DNA of 64,000 nt from Raineyella sp034933565 (GTDB lineage Bacteria > Actinomycetota > Actinomycetes > Propionibacteriales > Propionibacteriaceae). Made by a program: the position numbers and the translations under genes. Under the pieces are notes generated by a model. It ran no database searches and was not told the origin of the DNA. It worked only from the letters and a program-made list of their open reading frames with translations. Location: the NCBI RefSeq assembly GCF_034933565.1, contig NZ_JAYFNG010000011.1:1-64000 (forward strand). The letters run 5' to 3'. This document shows positions 9,176-16,774 of this stretch, piece by piece. The stretch's first letter is position 1, and each line of letters starts with the position of its first letter.

Positions 9176-10582
9176 TCAGCCGGCCGCCACGGCGGAGGAT
9201 GCCCGGTCCAGCCAGGCCCGGGCGGTGTCGTCGTTGTTGGCGTCGTTGACGACGAAGGCGTACGTCACCACACCCCCGGAGACGGTGACGGCATAGCCGG
9301 CCAGCGCGCTGGTACCGCTCAGCGTGCCGGTCTTGGCCCGGACCTCGCCGCGGCCCGCCTCGGCGCCGGGGCGGGCGAAGCGGGAGGTGAGCGTCCCGGT
9401 CGCGCCGGCCACCGGGAGCCCGGTCAGCAGCGGCCGGAAGGCGGCGTCAGTGGTGGCCAGGGAGACGGCCCGGGCGAGCATCTGCGGGGTGACCCGGTTG
9501 TCGCGGGACAGGCCGGACCCGTCGCGGAGCACCGCCCCCTCGTCCCACAGACCGCGGCGGCGCAGCACCTGCTCGACGGCGCTCGCCCCACCGGCGAACG
9601 AGCCGCCGGCCCCCGCGGCGATCCCGACCTGGTGCCCGATCGCCTCGGCGGCGTCGTTGTCGGAGCTGGTGAGCAGGGTCTCGACGATGGTGGACAGCGG
9701 CATCGACTCGACCCGGCCCAACTCCTCGGCCCCCGCCGGGAGGGCCCCGTCGAGGGCGGTGGTGCCGGTGACGGTGATGCCCCTGGCCGACAGGGCGCCG
9801 GCGAACGCCTGGGCCGCGTCGGCCGACGGGGTCCTGGTCCGCGGCCCAGGGCTCACCCCGGACAGCCGGCCCTCGTTGGTCATCAGGGCCGTCACCGGGG
9901 TGACCTGGTCGGCGTAGGCGGCCGGCCAGTCGGGGTGCAGGCTCGGGCCGCTGAACAGTGAGGCGTCCCAGCGCAGCGCCACGCTGGTGCTACCGGCCGC
10001 CGTCAGGGCGGCGGCGGTCTGCGCGGCGAGGTCGTCCAGACCGGCCCGTTCCGGGTGGGCCGCGGCGACCGACCCGGAGGACAGATAGGGGTCCCCGCCA
10101 CCGACGAGCACGACGGTGCCGGGCGCGGTCCGCACCGCCCGGGTGGTGAACCGGTGGTCGGGACCGAGCAGGTCGAGGGCGGCGGTGACGGTGAGCAGTT
10201 TCATCGTCGAGGCCGGCATCACCGCCTGGGTGGCGCCCTGGTCATAGAGGACCGTGCCGCCGGCCGGGTCCGTCACGATGCCGTAGCGGCCCCCTTTCAG
10301 CCCGTCGGTCGGTGCCGCGGCGATGGCGGCCGCGAGTGTGGCGGCGTCCGGGACGGTGCCGCCCGACACCGTGGGCAGGGCCATGATGTGGCCGGCCGGG
10401 AGCGGGGCGGTGATCAGGGCCCGGGCGTCGGCGTCGGTGGTCGCCGTCAGGGCGGGGGCGGTGCCCGTACGGGCCTCGATCCAGGCGCCGGCACCGGCGT
10501 CGGTCGCCACCGCGGCCAGCGCCACCGCGCAGACCACGGCGCCCGCGACGATCAGGGGTCGACGGCCACCCGGTCGACGCAT
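9176..10582 (-). CDS. dacB: D-alanyl-D-alanine carboxypeptidase/endopeptidase (PBP4, S13)
   Basis: 468 residues. It trims or cleaves peptidoglycan cross-links outside the membrane. An N-terminal signal/anchor helix (about residues 9-32) is followed by the three penicillin-binding motifs: SxxK as STMK (125-128), SxN as SDN (in LLTSSDNDAAE), and KTG in RAKTGTLSG. The order and spacing fit the S13 class. The ATG at 10582 is chosen because the signal sequence begins right after it; an upstream in-frame extension would run into the divergent promoter shared with ppa. Confidence 0.92.
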   Translation of the reverse strand: MRRPGGRRPLIVAGAVVCAVALAAVATDAGAGAWIEARTGTAPALTATTDADARALITAPLPAGHIMALPTVSGGTVPDAATLAAAIAAAPTDGLKGGRYGIVTDPAGGTVLYDQGATQAVMPASTMKLLTVTAALDLLGPDHRFTTRAVRTAPGTVVLVGGGDPYLSSGSVAAAHPERAGLDDLAAQTAAALTAAGSTSVALRWDASLFSGPSLHPDWPAAYADQVTPVTALMTNEGRLSGVSPGPRTRTPSADAAQAFAGALSARGITVTGTTALDGALPAGAEELGRVESMPLSTIVETLLTSSDNDAAEAIGHQVGIAAGAGGSFAGGASAVEQVLRRRGLWDEGAVLRDGSGLSRDNRVTPQMLARAVSLATTDAAFRPLLTGLPVAGATGTLTSRFARPGAEAGRGEVRAKTGTLSGTSALAGYAVTVSGGVVTYAFVVNDANNDDTARAWLDRASSAVAAG

Positions 10583-10665
10583 AGCAGCACACTCCTCACA
10601 CCCCGGCACCCGGTTCGGTAGTCTCGCCCGTGACCGGTCCGCACAAATCATAGAGAGAGCCAAAG

Positions 10666-11229
10666 GTGACTGACGATTACCGCGTGTCTGGTGGTTCGGC
10701 GACGCAGCCCAGTGGGCTGGAGTTCTACGTGACCATCGAGATCCCCAAGGGCACCAAGAACAAGTACGAGATGGACCACCACACGGGCCGCATCGTCCTC
10801 GACCGGACGCTCTTCACCGCGACGCAGTACCCCTCCGACTATGGCTTCATCGAGACCACCCTGGGCCAGGACGGCGATCCGCTGGACGCCATGGTGCTGG
10901 TGCCGGAGCCGACCTTCCCGGGCTGCCTGATCAAGTGCCGCGCGATCGGCATGTTCCGGATGCGTGACGAGGCCGGCGGCGACGACAAGGTGCTGTGCGT
11001 GCCGGTCGCCGACCACCGCCGCGACCACCTGCAGGACCTCGAGGACATCCCCGAGTTCCAGCTGCTGGAGATCGAGCACTTCTTCACCGTCTACAAGGAC
11101 CTCGAGCCCGGCAAGTCGGTCGAGGGCGCCACCTGGGCGTCCCGCGACGACGCCGAGGCCGAGATCCGCGCCTCGATGGACCGCGCCAAGGGCACCGACT
11201 ACGAGCAGCTGCAGGTCAACCACTACTGA
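10666..11229 (+). CDS. ppa: Inorganic pyrophosphatase
   Basis: 187 residues from a GTG preceded by an AGAGAG-type ribosome site. It hydrolyses pyrophosphate released by biosynthetic reactions. The family-I signature DGDPLDAMV is present, as are the KNKYE and DYGFI segments of the active site. It carries roughly 15 extra N-terminal residues compared with the shortest homologues. It is divergent from dacB across an 83-bp intergenic promoter region (10583-10665), as in mycobacteria (Rv3628/Rv3627c). Confidence 0.96.
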   Translation: MTDDYRVSGGSATQPSGLEFYVTIEIPKGTKNKYEMDHHTGRIVLDRTLFTATQYPSDYGFIETTLGQDGDPLDAMVLVPEPTFPGCLIKCRAIGMFRMRDEAGGDDKVLCVPVADHRRDHLQDLEDIPEFQLLEIEHFFTVYKDLEPGKSVEGATWASRDDAEAEIRASMDRAKGTDYEQLQVNHY

Positions 11230-11274
11230 GCTCCCCGACACGGGTCCGGTCTCTCCGCGACACGCATCGGCTCC

Positions 11275-11311
11275 CGATGGCCCCGCCGTCCCCCGGACGG
11301 CGGGGCCATCG
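11275..11311. terminator. Bidirectional terminator between ppa and crcB
   Basis: A perfect 16-bp stem (11275-11290 with 11296-11311) and a 5-nt CCCCG loop lie between the convergent ppa and crcB genes. No strong U-tract follows on either strand, which is common in very GC-rich genomes. Confidence 0.75.
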
Positions 11312-11379
11312 GCGTCCTCGGGTCCGGCTCGGGCCGATCGGGCCGGACCGGCCTCGGCCCGGCCCGAGCGGCCCGGCGC

Positions 11380-11757
11380 TCAGACCAGTGACCCGGCCCA
11401 GAGCCCGGCCAGCGCGGCCAGCACGCCGATGACCAGCGTCCCCAGCCCGGCCCGCAGGCCCAGTCGTACGTCACCGGACGCCAGCAGGCGTACGGTCTCC
11501 ACGCTCGCGGTGCTGAAGGTGGTGTAGCCGCCCATCAGGCCGGTGCCGAGCACTGTGCTCCACGTCGTCGGCAGCACGTGGCCGGCCGTCAGGGCGGTGA
11601 CGACACCGAGGACGAACGACCCGGTCACGTTGATCACCGTCGTCCCCAGCGGGAACCGCATCGGCAGCGCCGAGCGCACCCAGCCGTCGACGACGAACCG
11701 CAGCGCCGCCCCCGCTCCCCCGGCCAGACACACGCCCAGGAACACCGCCACACTCAT
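11380..11757 (-). CDS. crcB: Fluoride channel subunit CrcB/Fluc (second copy)
   Basis: 125 residues with four hydrophobic helices. Fluc channels let fluoride leave the cell. The conserved NVTGSFVLG segment (Asn and Gly of the pore helix) and the GYTTFSTASVET block with the TTFS pore motif are present. The start overlaps the stop of the first crcB copy as ATGA. Tandem unequal crcB genes are typical of Gram-positive bacteria and usually form a heterodimer, which I infer here. Confidence 0.92.
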   Translation of the reverse strand: MSVAVFLGVCLAGGAGAALRFVVDGWVRSALPMRFPLGTTVINVTGSFVLGVVTALTAGHVLPTTWSTVLGTGLMGGYTTFSTASVETVRLLASGDVRLGLRAGLGTLVIGVLAALAGLWAGSLV

Positions 11758-12257
11758 CGGGCACCCCCGCGTCCCGTCCGCCGGCCGGCCCGCCCGGACG
11801 ACCCCGGCAGCTCGGTCCGCCCGGCCCGCCCCGGCAGCCGGCGGACGATGCCGATCCCCAGCGCGGCGGCCGCCACCCCGAGCACCACGCTGCCCAGCCC
11901 GTACGCCACTGCCAGCACCGGCCGCCCGTGCAGGAACAGCTGGCCGGTCGCGACCGCCAGGCTGCTGTAGGTGGTGTAGCCGCCGAGGAACCCGGTGCCG
12001 ACGGTGAGTCGTACGTCCCGGCGACGCCCCTCGTCGGGGCCCGCCCGCAGCAGCCCCTCGAGCAGCGCGCCGAGCACGAAGGCCCCGGTGAGGTTGATCA
12101 GGAAGATCGCCAGCGGGAAGGCGCCCGCCGCAGGGATGAGCAACCCCAGCCCCTGGCGTACGCCGGTGCCGACGGCACCACCGGCCGCGACCGGGCCGAG
12201 GAAGCGCCCCTGCAGGTGCGCCGGCCGCGGCCGGACCACGCGGCCCGCCGCGGTCAT
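11754..12257 (-). CDS. crcB: Fluoride channel subunit CrcB/Fluc (first copy)
   Basis: 167 residues. It has the same Fluc core as its downstream partner: INLTGAFVLG and a GGYTTYSSLAVAT block, in which Tyr replaces the usual Phe of TTFS. N- and C-terminal extensions rich in Arg, Gly and Ser make it longer than the family norm of about 125 residues. ATGA overlaps link it to the stress-protein gene before it and the second crcB after it, so the three genes are co-translated. Confidence 0.9.
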   Translation of the reverse strand: MTAAGRVVRPRPAHLQGRFLGPVAAGGAVGTGVRQGLGLLIPAAGAFPLAIFLINLTGAFVLGALLEGLLRAGPDEGRRRDVRLTVGTGFLGGYTTYSSLAVATGQLFLHGRPVLAVAYGLGSVVLGVAAAALGIGIVRRLPGRAGRTELPGSSGRAGRRTGRGGAR

Positions 12258-12796
12258 GCCGGCCCCACCGGCTCGGCCCAGTCGACGACCCGCAGCGGGA
12301 CGACGAGCACCGGCCGGTGCTGGTGGTGGGTGAGCTGCACGGCGACCGAGCCGTCGAGCAGCTCCCGCACCCGGCCGCGCACCCCCGGGGTGCGGGCGCC
12401 GATGACGAAGGCCGCGGCGTCGACGGCACGGGCCAGGTGGGTGAGTGCTCGGTCCGGCCGGCCGGCGAGGTAGCGGAACTGCCAGGCGACGTCGGGCACC
12501 TCGGCCAGCTGCTCGGCCAGCCGGGCCCGCAGTTCCTCGTCGGTGCGACGCCAGTCCGCGGCCACCCCGTCGGGATCGACCGGGGTGTGGGTGACGGTGC
12601 CGTCGGGGTGCTCCTCGACCGTGACCCGCTCCGGATCGGCGTACGCGAACCAGAGCACCGCCCCGGTGGCCCGGGCCAGCGAGACGGCCGTCAGCACCAC
12701 CAGCTCCGGCAGCGCGGGCACCACACCGACGACGATCGGGTGGCCGCCGAACGGGGTGAGCCGGGACGGCTCGGGCTGCGGCACGACGGGTGACAT
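12254..12796 (-). CDS. Universal-stress-protein-like protein
   Basis: 180 residues. It resembles a UspA-type fold: a first strand IVVGVVPALPE, a middle Asp/Glu-rich helix region, then a VIGARTPGVRGRVRELLDGSVAVQL segment equivalent to the Usp ATP-binding GxxGxxxxxxGSV loop, and a final PVLVVPLR strand. The start at 12796 has a good GGAAGGGG ribosome site; longer in-frame starts lack one. It is the first gene of the operon with the two fluoride channels, which suggests a role in the same stress response, though this is inference. Confidence 0.8.
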   Translation of the reverse strand: MSPVVPQPEPSRLTPFGGHPIVVGVVPALPELVVLTAVSLARATGAVLWFAYADPERVTVEEHPDGTVTHTPVDPDGVAADWRRTDEELRARLAEQLAEVPDVAWQFRYLAGRPDRALTHLARAVDAAAFVIGARTPGVRGRVRELLDGSVAVQLTHHQHRPVLVVPLRVVDWAEPVGPA

Positions 12797-12945
12797 CGGA
12801 TCCCCTTCCCGCGGGCGGCACACGCTGCCCGCACCCACGCCTGCCCGCACCCACGTGACCGGGCAGGAACCATCAGCCGACGTCACCCTACTCCGCACGT
12901 GCCCGGTGCGAGCGGCGCGCCGGTGCCCGGCACGGCCGTGGGATC

Positions 12946-13995
12946 ATGCATCCCATGCGTCTGCTCATGCTCGCCAATCCGGGTGCCAACCGGGTGTACG
13001 CCGCCCACGCCATGACCCTGGCCGCCGCCGAACTGGCGGTCTGCGCCCCCGGCGCCCGGGAGGTGGCCCCGCGGTCCCTGGCCGGGGTCACCTACCTGGG
13101 GTTCGAGACCGACGCGCTGGAGGGCCCGGCGCCGGAACGTACGGAGGCGCTACGGCTGATCGGGCGCCAGTCGACGTTCCTGGCACTGTTCGAGGAGTTG
13201 CCGGACGGCCTGCTGCGGCCGATCGAGGTCGCCGACCCGGATCTGTTCGAGGACGACCTGCTGACCATCCCGAAGTACCAGGGCAAGACGAACGAACAGT
13301 TCACCCGGTTGCTGCTGAACATCACCCTGGCCGCCGTCCGACGCCCGCTGGACGAGCACTCGACGGTGCTGGACCCGCTCTGCGGACGCGGCACGACCCT
13401 CACCACCGCGTGGACGGCCGGGCTCAATGCCGCCGGGGTGGAGGTCGAGGAGAAGGCCGTCGAGCAGCTCTCGGCCTTCCTCAAGACCTACCTGCGCCGC
13501 AAGCGGCTCAAGCACAAGGCCGACCTGGTCCCGGTCCGGCGCGAGGGCAAGAGCCTGGGCCGCAAGTTCGAGGCGACCGTCCACCTCGCCGACCGGGACC
13601 TGACGATGGGGGTGTTCACCGGCGACACCCGGGCGTCGGCGAAGCTGTGGGGCAAGCGCCGCTTCGACGCGGTGGTCACCGACGCCCCGTACGGTGTCGT
13701 CCACGGCTCCCGCTCCGATGTGGTCGGGACCACCGGGAAGCGCGACCGGTCCCCCGCGGGCCTGCTGAAGGGCTCGATCGGGGTCTGGGCCCACCAGCTC
13801 AAGGACGGCGGCGCCCTGGGCCTGGCCTGGAACACCCATGGACTGGACCGCGCCGACCTGGTCGCCATGGTCGGGGACGCCGGCCTGGTGGTGCTGGACG
13901 AGGGGCCCTGGCGCGACTTCGAGCACCGGGTGGACGCCTCCATCCAGCGCGACGTGCTGGTCGCGGTGAAGCCCCTCACCGACCCGCTCGGGTGA
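12946..13995 (+). CDS. TRM11-like SAM-dependent methyltransferase
   Basis: 349 residues (ATG at 12946; a second ATG at 12955 is possible). A Rossmann-type SAM motif VLDPLCGRGTTL (141-152) is followed by an acidic VEVEEK segment, and the catalytic-type motif is DAPYG (246-250), a variant of the (D/N)PPY motif of amino methyltransferases. The layout resembles TRM11/THUMP-family RNA methyltransferases that make m2G in tRNA, but the N-terminal ~110 residues are not a recognisable THUMP domain. The substrate is therefore open. It is divergent from the stress/crcB operon. Confidence 0.82.
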   Translation: MHPMRLLMLANPGANRVYAAHAMTLAAAELAVCAPGAREVAPRSLAGVTYLGFETDALEGPAPERTEALRLIGRQSTFLALFEELPDGLLRPIEVADPDLFEDDLLTIPKYQGKTNEQFTRLLLNITLAAVRRPLDEHSTVLDPLCGRGTTLTTAWTAGLNAAGVEVEEKAVEQLSAFLKTYLRRKRLKHKADLVPVRREGKSLGRKFEATVHLADRDLTMGVFTGDTRASAKLWGKRRFDAVVTDAPYGVVHGSRSDVVGTTGKRDRSPAGLLKGSIGVWAHQLKDGGALGLAWNTHGLDRADLVAMVGDAGLVVLDEGPWRDFEHRVDASIQRDVLVAVKPLTDPLG

Positions 13996-14070
13996 GCCGG
14001 GCACCCCGGAGACGCCCGGTCGGGTGAGCCGGGCACCCCGGAGACGCCCCGTCGGGTGAGCCGGGCGCCG
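13989..14070. repeat. 32-bp tandem repeat across a stop codon
   Basis: Two 32-bp units (13989-14020 and 14021-14052, one mismatch) plus a partial third copy (14053-14070). All share GTGAGCCGGGC. The first unit contains the stop codon of the methyltransferase gene (13993-13995). Confidence 0.85.
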
Positions 14071-14100
14071 TGGCGATGCCCGCCCAGTAGGCTGGCCCGC

Positions 14101-14619
14101 ATGGAGAAGCGCTCCGCCGCGGCCCCCGCCGCACACGTCCTCTACCTCCTGCGACACGCGAAGGCCGAGGTGCTCCGGGCCGGCGAGACCGACGACCGGC
14201 GCGAGCTGACCGCCCGCGGCCATCGGCAGGCGCACGCGGTCGGCCGCTGGCTGGCCCGGCGCGGCGATCCGATCGACCTGGCACTGTGCTCCGAGGCGGT
14301 CCGCACCCGGCAGACCCTGGAGGATCTCGGGCTGGACGCACCGACCAGCCACCTGTGGGAGCTCTACAACTCCGGCGCCGACCACATCCTCTCCGAGCTG
14401 CGTACGGTCGACGAGGGCGTCCGTACGCTCCTCGTGGTCGGCCATGCCCCGGGCATCCCGGCCCTCGCCGGGGACCTGATCGAGCCCGCGGAGTCCGACC
14501 ATGCGGCGAAGGGCACCATCGCCGAGCGGTTCCCGCCCGCCACGATCGTCCGACTGGAGTTCGACGGCACCTGGCACGATCTGGACCGGGCCCGGCTGAC
14601 CCACGCCCGGGTGGACTGA
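14101..14619 (+). CDS. SixA-type histidine phosphatase
   Basis: 172 residues. The catalytic LRHAKAE motif near residue 18 is the SixA form of the histidine phosphatase RHG motif, with a second catalytic His in VVGHAPGIP. SixA in enterobacteria dephosphorylates a histidine phosphotransfer protein; most actinobacterial homologues are uncharacterised phosphohistidine phosphatases. The ATG at 14101 lies after the tandem repeat; upstream in-frame sequence has no family similarity. Confidence 0.88.
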   Translation: MEKRSAAAPAAHVLYLLRHAKAEVLRAGETDDRRELTARGHRQAHAVGRWLARRGDPIDLALCSEAVRTRQTLEDLGLDAPTSHLWELYNSGADHILSELRTVDEGVRTLLVVGHAPGIPALAGDLIEPAESDHAAKGTIAERFPPATIVRLEFDGTWHDLDRARLTHARVD

Positions 14620-14764
14620 CCCCCCGGGGCCGACACCCTCTCCCGCGCCGGGGCGTCCTCCCAGCTCAGGCCCTCCCCGCCCCGGCGCCTCATCCCGGCA
14701 CAGCGGCGTGCCGTCCTGCACCTCCACTCTTATTGAATGTTGAACTAAAAGCTAGGCTGGGGAC

Positions 14765-15541
14765 ATGCCCGCTCGCATGCCCGCCATCTTCCTCAGCCAC
14801 GGCGCCCCGCCGCTCGCCGATGACCCCGTCTGGCCGCACCAGCTGAACGCCTGGGCGCGCAAGCTGCCCCACCCCGAGGCGATCCTGATGATCTCCGCCC
14901 ACTGGGAGCAGGCACCGGTCACGGTGTCCTCGACGGTCGGCGCGCCCCTGGTGCACGACTTCTGGGGCTTTCCGGAGAAGTACTCCACGGTGACGTACGA
15001 CGCGCCCACCGCCCCGGACCTGGCGCGGACCGTCAGCGGCCTGCTCGACGCCACCACCGAGGTGCAGGCGGACCAGACCCGCGGCCTCGACCACGGGGCG
15101 TACGTCCCGCTGGTGGAGATGTACCCGCAGGCCGACGTCCCGGTGCTGCAGCTCTCGCTGCCCACCCTCGACCCGCGCCGGCTCTTCGCCCTCGGCAGAC
15201 AGCTGGCGCCGCTGCGCGACCAGGGCGTGCTCATCGTCGGCTCCGGCTTCACCACGCACAACCTGCGGGCGCTGACGCCGTACGTCGACGCCCCGCCGCT
15301 GCCGCAACTGGCCGAGTTCGACGCCTGGGCCGCCGACGCGGTGACCCACGGCGACGTGGACGCGGTCCTCGACTTCGCGACGCAGGCCCCCGAGGCCCGG
15401 ATCGCCCACCCCCGCACCGAGCACTGGGCCCCGATCCACGCCATCCTCGGCGCGGTGAGCGACACCGGCGACGAGCAGGGCGCCACCGAGATCGAGGGCA
15501 CCTGGCTCGGCCTGTCGAAAAGATCCTGGACCTTCGGCTGA
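14765..15541 (+). CDS. Class III extradiol dioxygenase (DODA/YgiD family)
   Basis: 258 residues. The family binds Fe(II) or Zn(II) and opens catecholic rings; the E. coli member YgiD acts on 4,5-DOPA. The metal-binding His residues are visible in FLSHGAPP, ISAHWEQ and GLDHGAYVPL, and VGSGFTTHNL is the usual later block. The length is normal. An unusually AT-rich stretch (14731-14750) directly upstream probably contains its promoter or an operator. It stands alone on this strand and ends facing the sulfolipid operon. Confidence 0.9.
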   Translation: MPARMPAIFLSHGAPPLADDPVWPHQLNAWARKLPHPEAILMISAHWEQAPVTVSSTVGAPLVHDFWGFPEKYSTVTYDAPTAPDLARTVSGLLDATTEVQADQTRGLDHGAYVPLVEMYPQADVPVLQLSLPTLDPRRLFALGRQLAPLRDQGVLIVGSGFTTHNLRALTPYVDAPPLPQLAEFDAWAADAVTHGDVDAVLDFATQAPEARIAHPRTEHWAPIHAILGAVSDTGDEQGATEIEGTWLGLSKRSWTFG

Positions 15542-15592
15542 CACTGCCGGCGAGCCCGGACCTCGGCTGATACCGCCGGCGAGCCCGGACCT
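15535..15592. repeat. 29-bp tandem repeat across a stop codon
   Basis: Two 29-bp units (15535-15563, 15564-15592) that differ at only two positions share GCCGGCGAGCCCGGACCT. The first contains the dioxygenase stop codon (15539-15541). They fill the short gap to the convergent glycosyltransferase. Confidence 0.85.
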
Positions 15593-15604
15593 CGGCCGGC
15601 GGCG

Positions 15605-16756
15605 TCAGTCGCTGTACTGCCGGTTGCGCCAGGCCCGCCAGTGGATCTCCTGGGCGTGCTGGTAGTAGTCCAGCAGTCGCTCGGTGGCGGCCCGCCAGCC
15701 CCACTTCTCGGTCTCGGCGCGTCCCGCTGCGGCGAACCGGTGCCGCAGCTCGGGGTCGTTCACCAGCAGCATCACCTGGTCGGCGAGCTCCTGGGCGTCG
15801 CCGGGACTGAACAGGAAGCCGTTCTCCCCGTCGGCGATGACGTCGGGGATGCCGCCGGCCCGGGCCCCGACCACCGGGACCCCGCTGGCCATCGACTCCA
15901 GCGCCACCAGCCCGAGCGTCTCGGTGGTGGACGGGAAAGCGAACACGTCGGCCGAGGCGTACGCCGCCGCCAGGTCCTCCCCGCTCATGTAGCCGGTGAA
16001 GACGGTGGGGGTGCCGGCGAAGTCCTGCTCCAGCTGGGCACGCGCCGGGCCCGACCCGACAATCGCCAGGCGCACCCCGGGCATCCGGTCGAGGGCCCGG
16101 CGCAGCACCTCGAGCTTCTTCTCCGGGGCGATCCGCCCCACGTACACCACCAGCGGCTGCTCCGGATGGCCGTCGGTCAGCCGGGCCCGCATCGCGGCGC
16201 TGCGCTTGTCCGGGTGGTACATCACCGTGTCGACGGCCTTCGGCCACAGCTTGACCCGCCGGATCCCGATCGCCCGGGCCGCATCGACCATCTGCGGGGA
16301 AGTGCACAGGTTCATATCGGCCAGGTTGTGCAGCCCGCCGATGTAGCGCTTGGCGAAGTTCTGCAGGAAGCCGAGATCCATCGCCTCGGTGTACTTCGGC
16401 AGGTCGGTGTGGAACGACGCCAGCAGCGGGATGTTGCGTCGCTTGCCGGAGAGCACCCCGTACGCCGCCAGCGCCACCGGGTTGACGGCGTGCACGACGT
16501 CGGGGGTGAACTCCTCCAGGGTCCGGGCGATCCGCGGGGTCGGCAGGCCGACATGGATCTCCGGGTACCACGGACGCAGTTGCGCCGACCGGACCCGCAC
16601 CACCGGGTAGCCGCAGAACTCCTCCAGGTCCGACCCGGGGGAGAAGATCACGACCTCCTGGCCGAGGTCGCTCAGCTGCTCGATCGTCCGGACCAGCCGG
16701 GTGACGACGCCGTCGATCTTCGGCAGGAAGACCTCGGTGAAGATGGCGATGCGCAC
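15605..16756 (-). CDS. SQD2/SqdX-like sulfoquinovosyltransferase (GT4)
   Basis: 383 residues from a GTG. A GT-B glycosyltransferase of family 4 with the EX7E motif in TTETLGLVALESMASG. From memory of Arabidopsis SQD2, extended similarity runs through the second half: the RLW/KLWPKAVD block, MRARLTDGHPEQPLVVYVGR, EKKLEVL, VFTGYMSGEDLAAAYASADV, VVGARAGGIPD and ETEKWGWRAAT. SQD2 moves sulfoquinovose from UDP-sulfoquinovose to diacylglycerol. The gene follows the SQD1-like synthase by 18 bp, which strongly supports the assignment. The alternative is a MgtA/PimB-type mannosyltransferase, which shares the N-terminal pattern. Confidence 0.75.
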   Translation of the reverse strand: MRIAIFTEVFLPKIDGVVTRLVRTIEQLSDLGQEVVIFSPGSDLEEFCGYPVVRVRSAQLRPWYPEIHVGLPTPRIARTLEEFTPDVVHAVNPVALAAYGVLSGKRRNIPLLASFHTDLPKYTEAMDLGFLQNFAKRYIGGLHNLADMNLCTSPQMVDAARAIGIRRVKLWPKAVDTVMYHPDKRSAAMRARLTDGHPEQPLVVYVGRIAPEKKLEVLRRALDRMPGVRLAIVGSGPARAQLEQDFAGTPTVFTGYMSGEDLAAAYASADVFAFPSTTETLGLVALESMASGVPVVGARAGGIPDVIADGENGFLFSPGDAQELADQVMLLVNDPELRHRFAAAGRAETEKWGWRAATERLLDYYQHAQEIHWRAWRNRQYSD

Positions 16757-16774
16757 AGTGGTGGAGCAGCTGGA

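Noticed and set aside
12797..12945. Complete fluoride riboswitch
   Set aside because: Only a 3-prime-like segment is visible; the 5-prime GGNGATG-type half and the pairing partners were not found, so it is kept only as a low-confidence finding.
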